This document shows positions 62,671-64,000 of a DNA stretch of 64,000 nt, piece after piece. The notes beneath the pieces are model-generated. The model did not search any database and was not told where the DNA came from. It saw nothing but the letters and a program-made list of their open reading frames with translations. Numbering within the stretch: the first letter of the stretch is position 1; each line of letters begins with the position of its first letter. Position numbers and translations under genes: made by a program. The stretch covers positions 15,207,501 through 15,271,500 of the forward strand of contig CM055317.2 in assembly GCA_029255685.2 (NCBI GenBank), given 5' to 3'. Origin of the DNA: Silene conica. Its lineage: Eukaryota > Streptophyta > Magnoliopsida > Caryophyllales > Caryophyllaceae.

Positions 62671-64000
62671 ATGACAGTCACTGAGAACACTATACCTAAC
62701 CCTGCCAACCCCGAAACACCTTTTGTCGCACTCAACTTTGCAAACTGCGTCAAACTCACACCCATGAACTATGTGTCGTGGCGCTTCCAGTTGATGACCA
62801 TTTTATTCGGGTACAACTATTCGGCTTCCTCGATGGAACCAACACCGCTCCACCACCCACCATCACTGGTGCAGACGGTAAAACCACACCCAACCCAGCC
62901 AATGTAACTTGGCTAAAACAGGATGGTCTCGTCCTTGGCGCCCTAATGGGCACTCTGACCGACACAGTGCAATCACTGATTGTTAGTGCAACCTCCGCAA
63001 AAGAAGCGTGGGACATCCTCGCAAGCAGTTATGCAAACCCATCGAGGGCACATGTCCTACAACTAAAAGATCGACTCAACTCGATCGTCAAAACCTCTGA
63101 CCAATCAATAAGTGAGTACATGAATTCTTTTAAAGCATGTCTCAACCAACTAGCACTCATCGGCAAAACCGTTGATCCCGACGATGTCGTATCGAAGATC
63201 CTCAAAGGTCTCGATTATAACCTCTATAAACCTGTAATGGACACCGTACGTTCCCGCGATAACCCGATCTCATTTGAACTGCTTCATGAAAGCTCCTGCA
63301 TCATGAAGATTTACTCAAACAACAACCCTCAACCGACTTATTTCAACCTTCTGTCAATTATGCCCAACGAAACAACAATAACCGTGGCAATAATCGCCAC
63401 CACAACCACTCACACAACCAGAACAACAACTCCTCCTATGTCCCTGCCGCCACCAACAATTCAACCCCTCGCCCCTTCAAGGGTAGATGTCAGTGGTGTA
63501 GACAAGTAGGGCATGTGATTGCTAATTGCCCATATTTTCGAAAACTGTACCCCACCATAACCTTCCCTGCTCCAACCCGTAACACCTATGATGCACCCAA
63601 GCCCATACCGCAACCGCATCGAACAACCTCGGGCCGCATACCAACTACCTTCTGGATAGTGGTGCCTCACACCACCTCACCCAAGATCTCGACACTCTTG
63701 TCATGCACTCACCGTACCTTGGCCCTGACAACCTCTTCATTGGCGACGGCTCGTCACTCGAATTTGCAAATATAGGTAAACTATACTTACCTCTGTCAAA
63801 CCTTCAATTCAATAATGTATTTAATATGCCACGTATTTCTCGAAAGATATTATCAATTTCTCAATTATGTCGCGAAAACAACGCATATGTTATTTTCTCA
63901 TCAAATTCGTTTTTTGTTAAGGCAATTTCGACGGGAGCAACACTACTTCAAGGCAAAGCTAAAGACGGCATTTATGAGTTGGGACCGTCGCAACCAAGCA
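62671..64000 (+). pseudogene. Ty1-copia gag-pol, frameshifted, cut by window end
   Basis: Starts MTVTENTIPN and shows copia Gag features: PMNYVSWRFQL, then (another frame) NVTWLKQDGLVLGALMGTL, AKEAWDILASSYA and LKDRLNSIVK...SEYMNSF. A CCHC knuckle CQWCRQVGHVIANC (about 63486) is in a third frame, and the protease motif LLDSGASHHLT (about 63650) is back in the first. Continuation LSISQLCRENNAYVIF is the usual pre-integrase region. At least three frameshifts in 1 kb (near 62817, about 63350-63480, about 63535-63650) mean the copy is defective. Integrase and reverse transcriptase would lie beyond 64000. Confidence 0.85.

Overview
The window is nuclear DNA of a flowering plant. Multi-exon genes have GT-AG introns, and the insertions are all plant families: Athila, Ty1-copia, LINE, Helitron, hAT, MULE, PIF/Harbinger and Stowaway. 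The coding sequences are eudicot-like. The recurrent short string ACTCCGTA and the AT-rich spacers would fit Caryophyllales, but that placement is only an impression. No prokaryotic operon, CRISPR array, tRNA or rRNA was seen.

Gene layout. (1) 1-5785, +: the 3' part of a SKI3-like tetratricopeptide gene, eight exons visible, 5' end outside the window. (2) 6942-11189, -: a three-exon gene for a proline/serine-rich 'hydroxyproline-rich glycoprotein family' protein of the At5g52430 type, convergent with SKI3. Its conserved last exon lies 1.8 kb beyond the end of the long ORF. (3) 39749-54958, +: a complete SGR2-like DDHD-domain phospholipase gene, 21 coding exons and 925 aa, probably with an upstream 5'UTR exon near 37.8-37.9 kb.

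Mobile DNA. Between 11.6 and 37.5 kb lies a nested block: a Stowaway MITE, a Helitron with a terminal hairpin, a deleted LINE with an 18-bp target duplication, a hAT element split by a solo LTR, and a MULE-like element (20439-35758). The MULE contains a hAT MITE and a full-length, very young Athila element (20999-35191). The Athila has two 1721-bp LTRs with one difference noticed by eye, a 5-bp duplication GTGAC, a tRNA-Asp primer site, an uninterrupted 1881-aa Gag-Pol and a 534-aa second ORF. Two Tourist-like MITEs sit back to back before SGR2. Beyond SGR2 are a hAT element, a MULE, a decayed PIF/Harbinger element (57675-62123) split by a second solo LTR of the same family as the first, and the 5' end of a decayed Ty1-copia element cut by the window edge.

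Most notable signals. In the Athila 3' region two stem-loops share an AGGA loop on different, fully complementary 8-bp stems, each followed by a TTAGTGTGGGGAG box. The Athila promoter region carries an array of short GC-rich inverted repeats, and a diverged copy of that array precedes the second ORF. The unrelated solo-LTR family has an analogous four-module array beside its TATA box. Target duplications allowed many element ends to be set to the base.
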